A DNA stretch of 64,000 nucleotides, taken from contig OY294044.1 of assembly GCA_958510825.1 (NCBI GenBank), forward strand, positions 76,616,895-76,680,894, written 5' to 3'. This document shows, in pieces, positions 11,216 through 21,785 of this stretch. A program made the translations under genes and the position numbers. The notes beneath the pieces were generated by a model. It was not told where the DNA came from. It made no database searches and saw nothing but the letters and a program-made list of their open reading frames with translations. Positions within the stretch are counted from its first letter, which is position 1. Each line of letters begins with the position of its first letter. This DNA comes from Brachypterus glaber (Eukaryota; Arthropoda; Insecta; Coleoptera; Kateretidae).

Positions 11216-11874
11216 AAATATGAATTTCTAAGCTATTTATTGGATTAAACCTTGTATGGCACTCATGGGTAAATCGATATTGCCTAGCAGGTTAATTTTC
11301 TCATGGCCAATATCTTACTTTACCCACTAGTGCCATAAATAACTATTGTACATACTTAAAATAAAGCCTCGGCTTACGAATAATTTCCTGTCCAAACTAA
11401 AATCTTCGGGGATGTCATGAAATAGTTTATATATAATTTCACATTTGGAAGAATCACACGGGTTATCTGTTTCATATATGTCCAAAATCTCTAAAAATAA
11501 GAGTTATACCATGCAGTCCAAAAGCCACTACCCCCTTTTAACTTTTAAAAGAGTTAAGATATTGAAAGACTTAAATAAGACAACCAGAACTATTTATTCA
11601 AATAAGTTTGGTATTTTTAGCGCTTAAATTGTGGGCAGGGAGGGCATGAGGGGATTTTTTTTTAATATAAAGGGGGATCGTGTGATACACCATTTTAAAG
11701 CTTATAAAATTCTCTATTTAAAAATATATTTTTTATTTTTTTTTAACAATTTTTTGGGGTTTTAAATAAGGTTGAAAATGGGTACTTTCGTCAAAATTTC
11801 TTTAAAAAAATCATTTTTTTTTTGAAAAATTAATTATTTTGGTGTTTCAAAAACGTAAATTATACTTTTAAAAT
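11216..11874. other. Non-coding spacer with a degenerate repeat
   Basis: No gene seen. A small hairpin lies at about 11258-11335 (tggcactcatgggtaaa and its complement). The stretch 11640-11860 resembles 57370-57720 inside a mariner-type MITE, so it is a decayed relative. Confidence 0.5.
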
Positions 11875-11884
11875 AATTTTAATT

Positions 11885-12186
11885 GATATAAACAACTTTC
11901 ACTTTCGGGTTTAGACCGTGTTAATGGATTTTCACTTTCCGACGTTTCGTCTCTTACTACTAGAGACATCTTCAGGGATTAATCTGAAACTAAGTTTCGA
12001 ATCAACTTGTGTCACTATTTATGACGAGTTGTGGTTATTCACCCGTGACGACCTTTTTCCTATCAAAGACTTCCATATTGCAGGTAAGTGGTAACCAGTG
12101 TCCCGATTGATATTGTTAGGATGCTTGATGATTTCTATCGATTCCCGTATCTTCCTTGGCATTTTTCTGTTTTCTGTTAATATTTG
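11885..12186 (-). repeat. Left inverted arm of the Penelope-like element
   Basis: Reverse complement of 13023-13324 over 302 bp, with no mismatch noticed by eye. The first 14 residues of the open frame starting at 12156 are read from this arm and are not genuine protein. Confidence 0.9.
11930..11989 (-). ncRNA. Type I hammerhead ribozyme, Penelope left arm
   Basis: Exact mirror of the motif at 13220-13279, so it would be active only in antisense transcripts of the element. It has CUGAAGA, a 6-bp stem II, GAAA and the CGUC cleavage region. Confidence 0.75.
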
Positions 12187-12189
12187 CTT

Positions 12190-13190
12190 TCATGGAATAC
12201 TTCGAGGAAAAAGCTATTGAGTCATTTCCATTAAAACCTAAAATTTGGCGCAGATACGTAGACGATGTCTATGCTATTTGGCCCCATGGCATGGAAAGCC
12301 TTCAAGGTTTTCTAAATCACCTCAATTCCCAACATAAATCTATACGGTTTACGATGGAAATTGAGAACAACGGATCACTTCCCTTTTTGGACGTTTTGGT
12401 TTACAAAACGGAAAATGGCTCAATAGGACACTCGGTATACAGGAAGAAAACCCACACTGACAGATACCTAAACGCATTTTCACATCACCATCCCTCTCAA
12501 AAACGCTCGGTAGTTAATTCACTTGTTCATAGGGCTTTCATGATTTCAGACAAGAATTCCCTAGACACAGAACTCCTTAAACTAACCAAAGCCTTGACCA
12601 TGAACGGTTATACCAAAAAAGACATTAATAAGACCATATACAAATACAGAAATCCCAGACCCAAACAACAGGACAATAGTGACAATGACAGACAGACACA
12701 AGTTATACTTCCCTATGTAAGCGGTATCACGGATAAAATAGGTAAACTTTTGAAGAAGTCAAATATTAAGCCTATATTTCGGTCCAACCAAAAATTAGGT
12801 CAATGTTTGACTTCAACAAAAGACAAAATACCCCTGAGTTCAGAAGGCGTATATAAAATACCCTGCTCCTGTGGTACGGTTTACATAGGTGAAACTAAGA
12901 GAAAAATTTCTACAAGACTTCAAGAGCATGAGCGCAATATAAGAAAGAAACAAATTTCCTTATCGGCAGTAGCCGAACATGTACATGAAACAGGTCATAA
13001 AATCAATTTGTCTGAAACAAAACAAATATTAACAGAAAACAGAAAAATGCCAAGGAAGATACGGGAATCGATAGAAATCATCAAGCATCCTAACAATATC
13101 AATCGGGACACTGGTTACCACTTACCTGCAATATGGAAGTCTTTGATAGGAAAAAGGTCGTCACGGGTGAATAACCACAACTCGTCATAA
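12190..13190 (+). pseudogene. Penelope-like reverse transcriptase/GIY-YIG endonuclease, 5'-truncated
   Basis: An open frame runs from 12156, but element-specific protein starts near 12190 (MEYFEEKA). It keeps the end of the RT palm with RYVDDVYAIW (YVDD at residues 34-37 of the open frame), the thumb-like region, a linker, and a C-terminal GIY-YIG domain (GVYKIPCSCGTVYIGE at about residues 231-246, followed by Arg and the STRLQEHERN helix). The function in intact relatives is target-primed reverse transcription with the GIY-YIG nuclease nicking DNA. Fingers and most of the palm are missing, so the enzyme cannot work. The remaining frame has no stop, which suggests a fairly recent insertion. 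Confidence 0.9.
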
Positions 13191-13324
13191 ATAGTGACAC
13201 AAGTTGATTCGAAACTTAGTTTCAGATTAATCCCTGAAGATGTCTCTAGTAGTAAGAGACGAAACGTCGGAAAGTGAAAATCCATTAACACGGTCTAAAC
13301 CCGAAAGTGAAAGTTGTTTATATC
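13023..13324 (+). repeat. Right inverted arm of the Penelope-like element
   Basis: Covers the last codons of the GIY-YIG frame, the stop at 13188-13190, and the 3' non-coding tail with the hammerhead. The element tail continues to about 13352 before the target duplication. Confidence 0.9.
13220..13279 (+). ncRNA. Type I hammerhead ribozyme, Penelope 3' region
   Basis: CUGAAGA at 13234-13240; stem II GUCUCU/AGAGAC (13242-13247 with 13255-13260) with a 7-nt loop and one unpaired U before it; GAAA 13261-13264; ACGU can form a very short or intermolecular stem III; predicted cleavage after C13268. Stem I pairs UCC with GGA and, beyond an internal loop, UUUCA (13220-13224) with UGAAA (13275-13279). 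Hammerheads are known in Penelope-like elements; activity here is untested. Confidence 0.82.
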
Positions 13325-13560
13325 TTAATGGCCGTGAAAGCTTAAAATCTAAAATTTTAATTGATATAAATATAAATTAACAAAAAAAAAATCTGAAAGT
13401 GGTTTAAACATTGCAGGCAAAAATGCTCGTTTATATCTCGTAAACTGTAGGTAGGTAAGCGACAATATAGGTCCTTTTCTGGCTGTGGTCCACATATATT
13501 TATGCCACGGTGTTTGTGTAGATATTATGCATGCAGTACAGAATATTGTAAGGTTCTTAC

Positions 13561-13724
13561 CATCTGCTGTATTCTCTCCTGCTTTATACGAGTATTTTCT
13601 TGGCACTCTATTAAAACTGAGATGTGACAAATCCTTAAACTCTGGCTTTTGGTAAACATACATTATTTTCAGAAATCGATCGCAGAAATATATACAGCCC
13701 GATGTGTCACCCAATACTAAATTT
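13561..13724 (-). CDS. CFAP251: CFAP251-like exon (last one visible)
   Basis: 164 nt. It begins with one base completing a Glu codon and encodes NLVLGDTSGCIYFCDRFLK followed by a VYQKPEFKDLSHLSF block, i.e. a WD40 blade edge with the family's GD..G.I.F.D pattern. The acceptor is TTTTTTAG; the donor is GATG followed by GTAAGAA. It ends one base into a codon. The open frame runs on through the donor, so intron retention is possible, but the read-through sequence does not look like a WD40 blade. Confidence 0.72.
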
Positions 13725-13812
13725 CTAAAAAAATATGAAAAAAAAATAATAAATGGAAAGTCTGTAGATTTATAGTTAGGGGAGTAATGATCACTGAGGA
13801 TAACCAACAATT

Positions 13813-15366
13813 ACACTGGTCGACAAATCTGAAGATTTCTCTAACTGAGATTCCAGACATAGGTTTATACTAATTTTGGGTCGCTGAATCCAAATCCGAA
13901 GGCCGTTTGTCTCCATCACCCTCAGATTTTTTTATATCATAAAAAAAGTTAAAATTAGGAAAATCGATTTTGTGTAATTACAAGAAAATGCTTTGACTTA
14001 TCACATTAAAATTAAGTACGGTTAATAGTGGTAATATAAGTTATTTATTCCCCTACTTACCCAAAAATACAATTGTGTGTATGTCAGAGGCGTGCGTTCT
14101 AAAGTGTTTCTGTAATATATTTCTCCAACTAAATTTATGTTTAAGAATTTTACAATTTCGATAAAAAATTATTGTTTATTGATTAATTTTACGTAAAAAA
14201 CATATTGGACCTTTTGATCAAGGGTCAATAGTTTTCGAGAAAAATAGGTTTAAACATATCTCTGCACGTTCCACTAAGAAAAAAACTGCTGCCAACAAGA
14301 TAATACTTTCTCCTATAGGTCTAGGTTTATTAAAATAAAAATAAAAATAAATAAATAAATTAAAAAAAAAAGATATATTTTTTTCCGAAAAAAGTCTATT
14401 TTTTCGTTTTAACGAAAAATAAATTGAAAAAAAAAAATTTAACCCCATTTTACCTCCTTACCCCACCCCGATTTTTATAAAAACAAAATATCCTAGCCAC
14501 ACAAAAAAAGGTCAATAGTTTTTTTTTTCCTATGTATTTTGAGGCGCTGAATCCGAATTTGAAGTCAAAATAGCATCTTATCCAATTAGTTTTCCAGGTG
14601 ATGTGCTATTTTGACCTCAAATTCGGATTCAGCGCCTCAAAATACATAGGAAAAAAAATTTTGACCTTTTTTTGTGTGGCTAGGATATTTTTTTTTTTTT
14701 GATAAAAATCGGGGTGGGGTAAGGGGGTAAAATGGGGTTAAAACTTTTTTTTATTTTTTTTTTCAATTTATTTTTCGTTAAAACGAAAAAAGACACTTTT
14801 TTGGAATTTTTTTTTTTAATTTATTTATTTATTTTTATTTTTATTTTAATAAACCTAGACATATAGGAGAAAGTATTATCTTGTTGACAGCAGTTTTTTC
14901 TTAGCGGAACTTAGTGGAGATATGTTTAAACCTATTTTTCTCGAAAACTATTGACCTTTGATCAAAAGGTCCAATATGTTTTTTACGTAAAATTAATCAA
15001 TAAATAATAATTTTTTATCGAAATTGTAAAATTCTTAAACATAAATTTTGTTGGAGAAACATATTACAGAAACACTTTAGAACGCACGCCTCTGACATAC
15101 ACACAATTGTATTTTTGGGTAAGTAGGGGAATAAATAACTTATATTACCACTATTAACCGTACTTAATTTTAATGTGATAAGTCAAAGCATTTTCTTGTA
15201 ATTACACAAAATCGATTTCCCTAATTTTAACTTTTTTTATGATATAAAAAAATCTGAGGGTGATGGAGACAAACGGCCTTCGGATTTGTATTTAGCGACC
15301 CAAAATTAGTATAAACCTATGTCTGGAATCCCAGTTAGAGAAATGTTCAGATTTGTCGACCAGTGT
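13813..15366. repeat. 1.55-kb near-perfect palindrome
   Basis: Arms of about 760 bp meet around 14590 with a loop of roughly 25-30 nt; the outer ends are acactggtcgac and its complement. Each arm contains an inverted copy of the left part of the TACTTTCCCC repeat family seen at 49896 and 59264 (the aataatactttctcctata block at 14301 and its mirror near 14862). The arms differ by only scattered bases and A/T-run lengths. No coding frame is convincing; it lies in the intron between 13724 and 16901. Confidence 0.9.
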
Positions 15367-15741
15367 TATCTATACCACGAACCTAGAATAATACTATACT
15401 GTCCCAAAACTGCCGGACAGATAGAGTGACCCTAAAGTGTTTAAACTAAAAATTACAATAATATAATCAAAACTGTGAAATTATAATTATTCAATAAAAT
15501 ACGATGTAATAATTAATTAAACACGATTTTAAGGGTGTCTTACTGAAAGTTCAAGTAAATCGGCAAAGGAAATTTAATTGTGTGGTACCATGGTATCATT
15601 AACTCGTACTGACGTAGTCACTTACCCAAGCTCTGGTAATATCTATTCCACAATATTTTTTTTTTGTGTAAGTATTTAAAAATACACTGAAAAAAGGTAT
15701 GGTTTGGCATACAGATCCATATTTAAATACGGACCAACTAT

Positions 15742-16650
15742 TTTTATTATTATTATTATTATTAGTACAAAAAGGCAGAGGCATTAATGCCTATTATGCC
15801 CAAGTATTATTACAAATATAAATAGATAATATGAAATATAAAAATTGAAACATTTAATATAAAATAAAAGTTTGGTGTCTACCATCATAATGATTTTTAA
15901 AAGAATTTACTGATGAGGCGGAGATAGTTGATTCAGTTAGAGAGTTCCAGGAGCTAAAGACACGATTAGGTAGAAAATATTGTCTGATAGTGGTAAAAAA
16001 AAGTTCACGTGAAAGTTTTTATGTATGACCACGTCTGGTATTGTCCAAATTACGAGTAAAAAGTTTATTTAAATCCACTGAAAAGTCACAATTTAAGATA
16101 AGGTAAGTGTAGATAAGGTCCCCACGACTTCTTCTTTTGGAAAGACGGGGTAAACCAAGGCGTAAGAGTCTTTGTTTATAATCGAGGTGCCTTAATGAAT
16201 AAACCATTGTTGTGGCGCGATGCTGCACATTTTCAATTAATTTGATGTCTTTAATGTAATACGGATTCCGCACTACCACTGCATACATATAATTTCTTAA
16301 ATGGCTTAATTTCAAGTGATTCAAATGCTTTCGATAGTAGGAAAATTTTAGAGTTCGCACATTTAACTATGTTCAAGATGTGTTTTGACCACTTTAAATC
16401 TTTTGAGATTGTTAATCCTAAATTAATTTATTCACTGACCTTAGTGAGCAGGGAGTTTACCAAAAAATAAATTAACTTGAGGGTTATTATTACCAATGTG
16501 CAGTACTGAACATTATTCCACATTTAGGGATAACTCCCAAGCTTCACACCAATCGAATATTCTGTTAGGATCATATTAAAGGGTTGCAGAGTCAATAAAA
16601 GGGTTTCCATATATTCTGGAGTCATCAGCAAAGAACAAGTAATCAGACAT
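15742..16650 (-). pseudogene. Decayed non-LTR retrotransposon (Jockey/CR1-type) RT C-terminal part
   Basis: The minus-strand frame 16360-16019 encodes the typical RT thumb/C-terminal block (IKLIENVQHRAT, YKQRLLRLGLPRLSKRRSRGDLI). Upstream in other frames are FFADD (complement of 16621-16635) and a TISKDLKWSKHI-like block, so at least two frameshifts or stops separate the catalytic box from the tail. The 3' end is a TAA-repeat tail at 15742-15764. 5'-truncated and non-functional. It is in the same orientation as the host gene, within the intron between exons 16901 and 13724. Confidence 0.85.
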
Positions 16651-16659
16651 GCTGCATCC

Positions 16660-16870
16660 AGAAATCTGGTAAGGGCAACAACACAACTTGTTGAAGTCAC
16701 CAGAAACAAAACTTAGATTTTAATAATCGGTTTTAACCGATTGTTGTACCTAAATGCACAACAGCAGCGCTTGCCACATTTCTGGATTTCAGGTTGCAGC
16801 AACCAGAAAAATAGTTGTTCATTATTTAACTATTAATTTTGTTGCCCCAGCCAGATCTTTTTTCTTCAGT
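16660..16870. repeat. CTGGT/ACCAG repeat family, inverted pair
   Basis: A minus-oriented block (ccagaaatctggtaagggc) followed by a plus-oriented block (ggttgcagcaaccagaaaaa). The same words recur at 22425-22560, 42010-42170, 42515-42650 and 44500-44610. Non-coding; abuts the exon donor region at 16901. Confidence 0.65.
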
Positions 16871-16900
16871 AAAATAAAAAATATATGTAAAAAAACTTAC

Positions 16901-17033
16901 TCATCCAATGCCACCACACTATAAATGGGGAGCCGACTAAATTTGACAGCTTTTAAGAAAAATTTGTTGTTGTTGTGATTTACTCCGTCCCATGGTTCAA
17001 GATACAATTTAGTTGAAAACACTGCTATACAAC
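16901..17033 (-). CDS. CFAP251: CFAP251-like exon
   Basis: 133 nt, phases 2 and 2. It encodes CIAVFSTKLYLEPWDG, an Asn-rich loop, then LKAVKFSRLPIYSVVALDE, matching the end of the first propeller where the ortholog moves from one blade to the next. Acceptor TATTTTTAG, donor GATGA followed by GTAAGTTT. The first two bases complete a Gly with the single G left by the 19292 exon, and the last two pair with the A starting the 13724 exon to give Glu. Confidence 0.75.
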
Positions 17034-17462
17034 CTAAAAATACATATTTATTATGTTATACTCATCACATAGTTCCAGCTAGCTATACTCGTGTCAATCT
17101 ATGACGTCACAGATCGTAAATTAAAAAGCACTCTGTAGTGTAACTAAAACTTATTTATTAAGACCTAATACATTATTATTATATAAAAAATGTATATAAA
17201 CAAAAATCATTTATTACATCTTAAGAAATAAGTTTCAATTACCCTACAGAGTGGTATTTAGTTTACTCGCTGTGACGTCAGTCTCATTCTCAGATTAACA
17301 CGAGTATAGAAGACTATAATAACAATTATATAGACGTTTTCTTTTCAAACTCATGGAAACATTTAATTGTTTCCATGCGGATTCAAAATGAGTGTTTGGA
17401 CAACACGCATAGGGTTTTCTGAGTGTCTCGATATTCGAGGCAATAAATAGTTTGATATTGCC

Positions 17463-18305
17463 TTAACCCGTTCGCTCCTGTAGGGACATATATGTCCCAG
17501 CAGATGTTCAAAAATCCCCTGCTAAGACAGGTAGTCCTATCTACAAAAAAATCACTTTTTGAGATCAGCACACCATTGTATTGCTTTACATTAGCCTCAT
17601 GTGCCTACTAAAAAGAAATGTCCTATCTAAAACTCAAATCCTAAAAATTAGCCTAAGGCGTTTGTACAAACGTACAAACAATTGTCCTATGTAGAAAATT
17701 TTCAATGTTTTCTAAATAAAATTGTCCTAACTAGTCCTTACTAGACGAATAAGACAGGACTAGGACTAACTTTACAGATCTAGTTATTTGGACTTTTTGG
17801 ATCATTTTGTCCTAACTTTCTCAGATAGAAAAAATGCATTTAGTATGACAACTTTTTTTTTGATGACAAAAAAATATTTTTTTTTAAAGGATATCACGTA
17901 TTTTTGATTTAAAATAAAGCAGAACCCAACACCATATTTATTTAAACATGTTTTCAAAAAGTGCAAACAAAAACAATAAAACTGGACATTGTGATATCAA
18001 TACTTAACTATAAGTTACTCAGTGTGTCAAATTTACGTATTTCCTTTTTTGTCGGATTCTTATGTAGAATTTTTTTTTACATAAGAATCCGATGGTTTTT
18101 TAATTTGACACACTAACTGTTTTTTTTTGTGCAGGGTCACGTATTATTTTATATTGGGAAAATCATATCCCACTTAGTTTTTGTAAAAGATAATTAAAAA
18201 AAAATAAATTTTACTTGTTTCTTATTTTTGATACCATTTCATTTTATATACATAAATATATTTTTTCGAAATTGAAAGAAAACCAATCCGGAGCGAAAGG
18301 GTTAA
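17463..18305. mobile_element. piggyBac-like MITE with TTAA target duplication
   Basis: TTAA at 17463-17466 and 18302-18305 flank terminal inverted repeats CCCGTTCGCTCC and (complement) CCCTTTCGCTCC, one mismatch. The 835-bp interior is non-coding and holds many GTCCTA words at 17545-17820 and a strong hairpin at 18019-18116 (gtgtgtcaaat... and complement around an 8-T loop). Confidence 0.82.
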
Positions 18306-18383
18306 ACATTTCTTATCCATTACCTTCTTGTCTTGTCTACCGAGAGTCTGGACCAATAATTTTTTATCTCGTCTCGCGAGCAG

Positions 18384-19291
18384 GGCCGGATTCAGGGGGG
18401 AGGTAAGGGGGGAGATTCCCCGGGGCCCGGGCATACAGGGGGGCCCCGGTTTAAATCTTTTTTTTCAGAGGTGAGGACCTTTTGGAAAAATGGGGGGCCT
18501 GGAAATAAAGTTTCTCTGGCGCCCGGGCTGGCTTTGTCCGGCAGTTTGCGAGAAATGATTTTTATAACATTCTGCAGGGTTCGTTGACCATATCACGCGT
18601 GAAAACATCCCCACAGTTATTCAGACAAGTATTTATTATTGACCATGATTCTTTATTTGTGAAGGGTTTTACGAGAACCTAAAAATCGAGATTTAAGATT
18701 GTAACTTAAAACATCAAGAGAAAAAAGAGTCGCAACATTACTCTTGTCTTGTTTCGACTTTTTAAACTACAAACTTGAAGAGTGCAACTAACATAAGGGC
18801 CTAACCCACAAAATTATTATTTTACAGGAGAAGCAAAAATTGCATTATTTTTTTTTTCCAATGATATTTATTCTTAATATTAATTTGATTTTAATAGTGT
18901 TTGACTTTTTACATCGTTTTATGTAAATTTCAACAAAAAAAACTTGAAATAAGGCCCTAAACAATACCCTTAATTATCAAAAGAGCCTAACCCACACGTT
19001 TAGCCTTATCTACCTGTTTATTATAAGAAGTTTTTTTTATAAAATCTTGTCTTTTCTAGTTTTAAATAGGTTCATAACCTTTTTAAAATAAGAATAGATA
19101 ACGGTAAATATTTGGGTGGGGCAAAAAAACAAATTATTAAAATTTGCACCCCTAATCTTATTTTCCAATGGAAGTTTTAGTAACATATTAGGAATTTTTA
19201 TTAACTAGAGCGATAAAGTACGTTAAGTAGTACCCATTTCTCGTGAAACCCTACACATGCAGTCCTGGTCGATGCTAAATTACTCAAGTAC
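18384..19291. other. Non-coding; GC-rich repeat at its start
   Basis: 18384-18545 is unusually GC-rich (ggggcccgggc, gcgcccgggct) with weak inverted ends (gagcagggccgg and ccggcagtttgc), probably an old dispersed repeat. From 18546 to 19291 I see nothing beyond AT-rich intron sequence. Confidence 0.45.
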
Positions 19292-19418
19292 CTTTTTCGC
19301 TTGAAACGTAAGTTCTATGAACTCTATCCAAATACGTCCCTGATGTAAATTTGCCTATCTTCGATTTCTGCATTATATTTGGTGGATCATATACTATTAG
19401 CTTTTTACCTTCTACATT
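19292..19418 (-). CDS. CFAP251: CFAP251-like exon
   Basis: 127 nt beginning in phase 0. It encodes NVEGKKLIVYDPP, MQKSKIGKFTSGTYLDRVH and RTYVSSEK, and leaves one G that is completed to Gly by the next exon. The IGKFTSGTYLD and YVSSEKG blocks correspond to the VGKFSQSIFHL and ATMEG region of CFAP251. Acceptor TTTCTTTAAG is fair; donor AAAG followed by GTACTTGA is weak, so the 3' border is the least certain of the set. Confidence 0.68.
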
Positions 19419-21007
19419 CTTAAAGAAAATTTTAATTATTGTAGTTTTATTTTGCTTTTATTGTGGTATGACATTGTTTTGTATAAAAATTAATAATATA
19501 ATAATAATAACCCTTAATAAAGCGTTATAAACTATGAACTCAGACATTTAATTGGGCCGCATTAAGCAGAAACCTACCAACTCACATTGTGAGATGATAG
19601 TAGGTTAGGGAAAATATATGTACTAATATTAAAAAAAATATATATAAAACTATATTTTTTTTTTTAAATGTCATGATTCTGGCATATGAACTATTGATAA
19701 GTAAGGTTAAAAAGCCAACCGATATTTTTCTACTGCACATAGCTATAATTATATATTGTTTTGTAAATTGTTGAACCTAAATCTTAGAAAAATTCGAAGT
19801 AAATATATTATCTAAGTTCCGGCTTCTTTCAAAATTATTAGTGTTAAACAATATATTTTTTGCACGACCAAGACTAAAACCTAATTTTACGCTTTCATTT
19901 TCGGGACTAAACTTGCCGTTTTTCTCCCTAGGGAATAAAAATCACGGCAACCTTGATAATATTAAAATATTATACTTACTATGTGCTTTGCTAGTTCCAA
20001 AATTAGGTTTGGTGGTGTTTAGTAATAAATTAGCGAGTCAAACCAATTTATTTGATTTTAACAAAGAAAACCTTTAAAAATAACATTGTTATAACAATTT
20101 ATACATAACTTAAAATTTATCATCTTCGTCCATTTTTTTGACGTTTGTGTCAACCATATTAAAAAACAATTGAAATCGCGATAGCCATGAAACTGACTTT
20201 TCGCAATTTACAGGCATCTTGATTAAATTACGAAAATAAAACAACCGATTTTAGACGCGTGGTTTTTAATTTTAAGTTTATCTACCTACCTAAATTATGT
20301 TGGGTCCTGCAAAAAATAGTGTATATACCTCAGGACTAAACTTGGCTGTTTTAGTCCCTTGCATTTCTGTTTCCCTCGCTCGCTACGCTCGCTCAGGAAA
20401 CACTAATGCAGCGGGACTAAAACAGTCAGTTTAGTCCCTTGGTATATAAATAACTATTTGGAGATAATCCTGCTGAAAATAAGGGATTTAAAAAACATAT
20501 AAAACGACTTAACCCCACTTAAAACAACAAATATTATTTGTTGTAAGTTAAAGCAGATTACTATAAACATTTTAGTTTATTATCTTCAGTAGAAGTGGTA
20601 AACTTTTGATGTTTGTTTGTTTGTCCTTTAGCAAATACTTTTGTTTTATATAATTTTATACATATTGCGGCACAATTTTCGCAAAATATTGAAATCCTTG
20701 TGGCACTAACCCTTGCTTTGTAACTGGCCGTTGATAAAAAAATCATCCTAGACCCAGTATATCACCGGTGGTACACTGAAAATAGTTTAAAGCATAAACA
20801 AGCATTTTTATCGGGTGACAAACAACTCTACTCTCAATTTTGCTACTCCCTAATATCCCTACTCCGTAATATCCTTGCTCCAAATCAACTCTAATTCATA
20901 ACATAACTACTTCCCAGTAACCCTACCAATAACAAAACTCCGCACTATATGCACTTGAGTAGTCAATTAATAAGTCAATTAATCTTTCTTCTAGTACTGT
21001 AAAACCT
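19419..21007. other. Intron sequence with a hairpin MITE
   Basis: No exon recognised. A hairpin element lies at 20322-20448 (see separate entry). A minus-strand frame at 20561-20746 has a fair acceptor but no family resemblance and breaks the exon phase, so it is not called. Confidence 0.5.
20322..20448. repeat. 127-bp hairpin MITE
   Basis: Arms tatatacc-ggactaaac-tgttttagtccc-tgcatt-tgtttcc and complements surround a ctcgctcgctacgctcgctc loop. The loop itself is palindromic. Confidence 0.8.
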
Positions 21008-21785
21008 CCCAGGTAGCAAGGGATGTTATATTACAAGAAATTAACATCACTTTTGGGTGTATTTTTAAACTAAATCATAACATCACATAATATTGAAAAA
21101 TAACATGTTTTTAACATCACATTTGCAACGTAACACGTGTGACGTGACAACCATGTTATTTAATAACAAATATTTAGCAACGCTGTGAATATATCGCATG
21201 TCACATATTAACGTGGCTTTCACGTAAATGTCATGTTATTTTGCTTCTTACCGACGTTCGAAGCAAAAAAATCGATATAAGATGATGTTGGTAGAGTAAA
21301 TTATTATAAGGAAATTGTATACACATTATACGATTTCCAATGGATAGGGGGCTCTGCCGGGCTTCTCAAGACCACGGACACGGATTAAAGGAATTTATTC
21401 TCCGCTTAATCTGCAATTTCGTATTTAGAATCTATCTGTTTCAATCTGTGATTGTTTCAATTAATGATTGATTTTAAACCCGATTTTTTATAGGGTTATA
21501 GCGTTTTTAATGGTTTTAATTTAGAAAAAGCTAATATCCTAGAATATTATTTAAATATTAAAGTACCAGTAACGGCATCCATAAGATATTAGATATAACA
21601 GGAATGTGGATTTATGATGTCACAAACACGTTATTTTCGGGATGTCATTGTGTGATGTTATTAGGGGCGGACTTAGGACATCCCCACCATGCTACATTCT
21701 TGTTAAATGAGACTACAATCTTAACATCACATGTCACATATTAACGTGACTTTCACGTGAATGTCATGTTATTTTGCTACCTGGG
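21008..21785. mobile_element. 778-bp TIR element, copy A (CCCAGGTAGCAA ends)
   Basis: Starts CCCAGGTAGCAA and ends TTGCTACCTGGG (12-bp TIR), flanked on both sides by ct. A second copy of 779 bp at 61513-62291 is about 97 percent identical by eye. A subterminal block of about 50 bp (acatattaacgtg...ttattttgct) is repeated directly at 21197-21247 and 21730-21780, and ACGTGA/TCACGT words are frequent. No transposase; non-autonomous. Superfamily not assigned. Confidence 0.88.

Larger units (their letters stand above)
11875..13370 (+). mobile_element. Penelope-like element, 5'-truncated, with inverted arms and 18-bp target duplication
   Basis: An 18-bp direct repeat AATTTTAATTGATATAAA flanks the insertion (11875-11892 and 13353-13370). 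Inside, 302-bp inverted arms (11885-12186 and 13023-13324) enclose the 3' part of a Penelope reverse transcriptase/GIY-YIG gene. The left arm is a reversed copy of the element's own 3' end, including the last coding codons, which is a usual Penelope architecture. Each arm contains a hammerhead motif. The left arm end overlaps the target duplication by about 8 bp, suggesting microhomology at integration. It lies in sequence downstream of the last visible CFAP251-like exon. Confidence 0.88.

Noticed and set aside
16524..16709. 61-codon minus-strand frame
   Set aside because: It lies in a different frame from the LINE RT motifs (FADD) that overlap it.
18215..18434. Overlapping frames on both strands in the GC-rich repeat
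   Set aside because: They span a piggyBac-like MITE terminus and a GC-rich repeat; chance frames.
20561..20746. Minus-strand frame as an extra CFAP251-like exon
   Set aside because: No WD40 pattern, and including it would break the exact phase match between the exons at 23339 and 19418.
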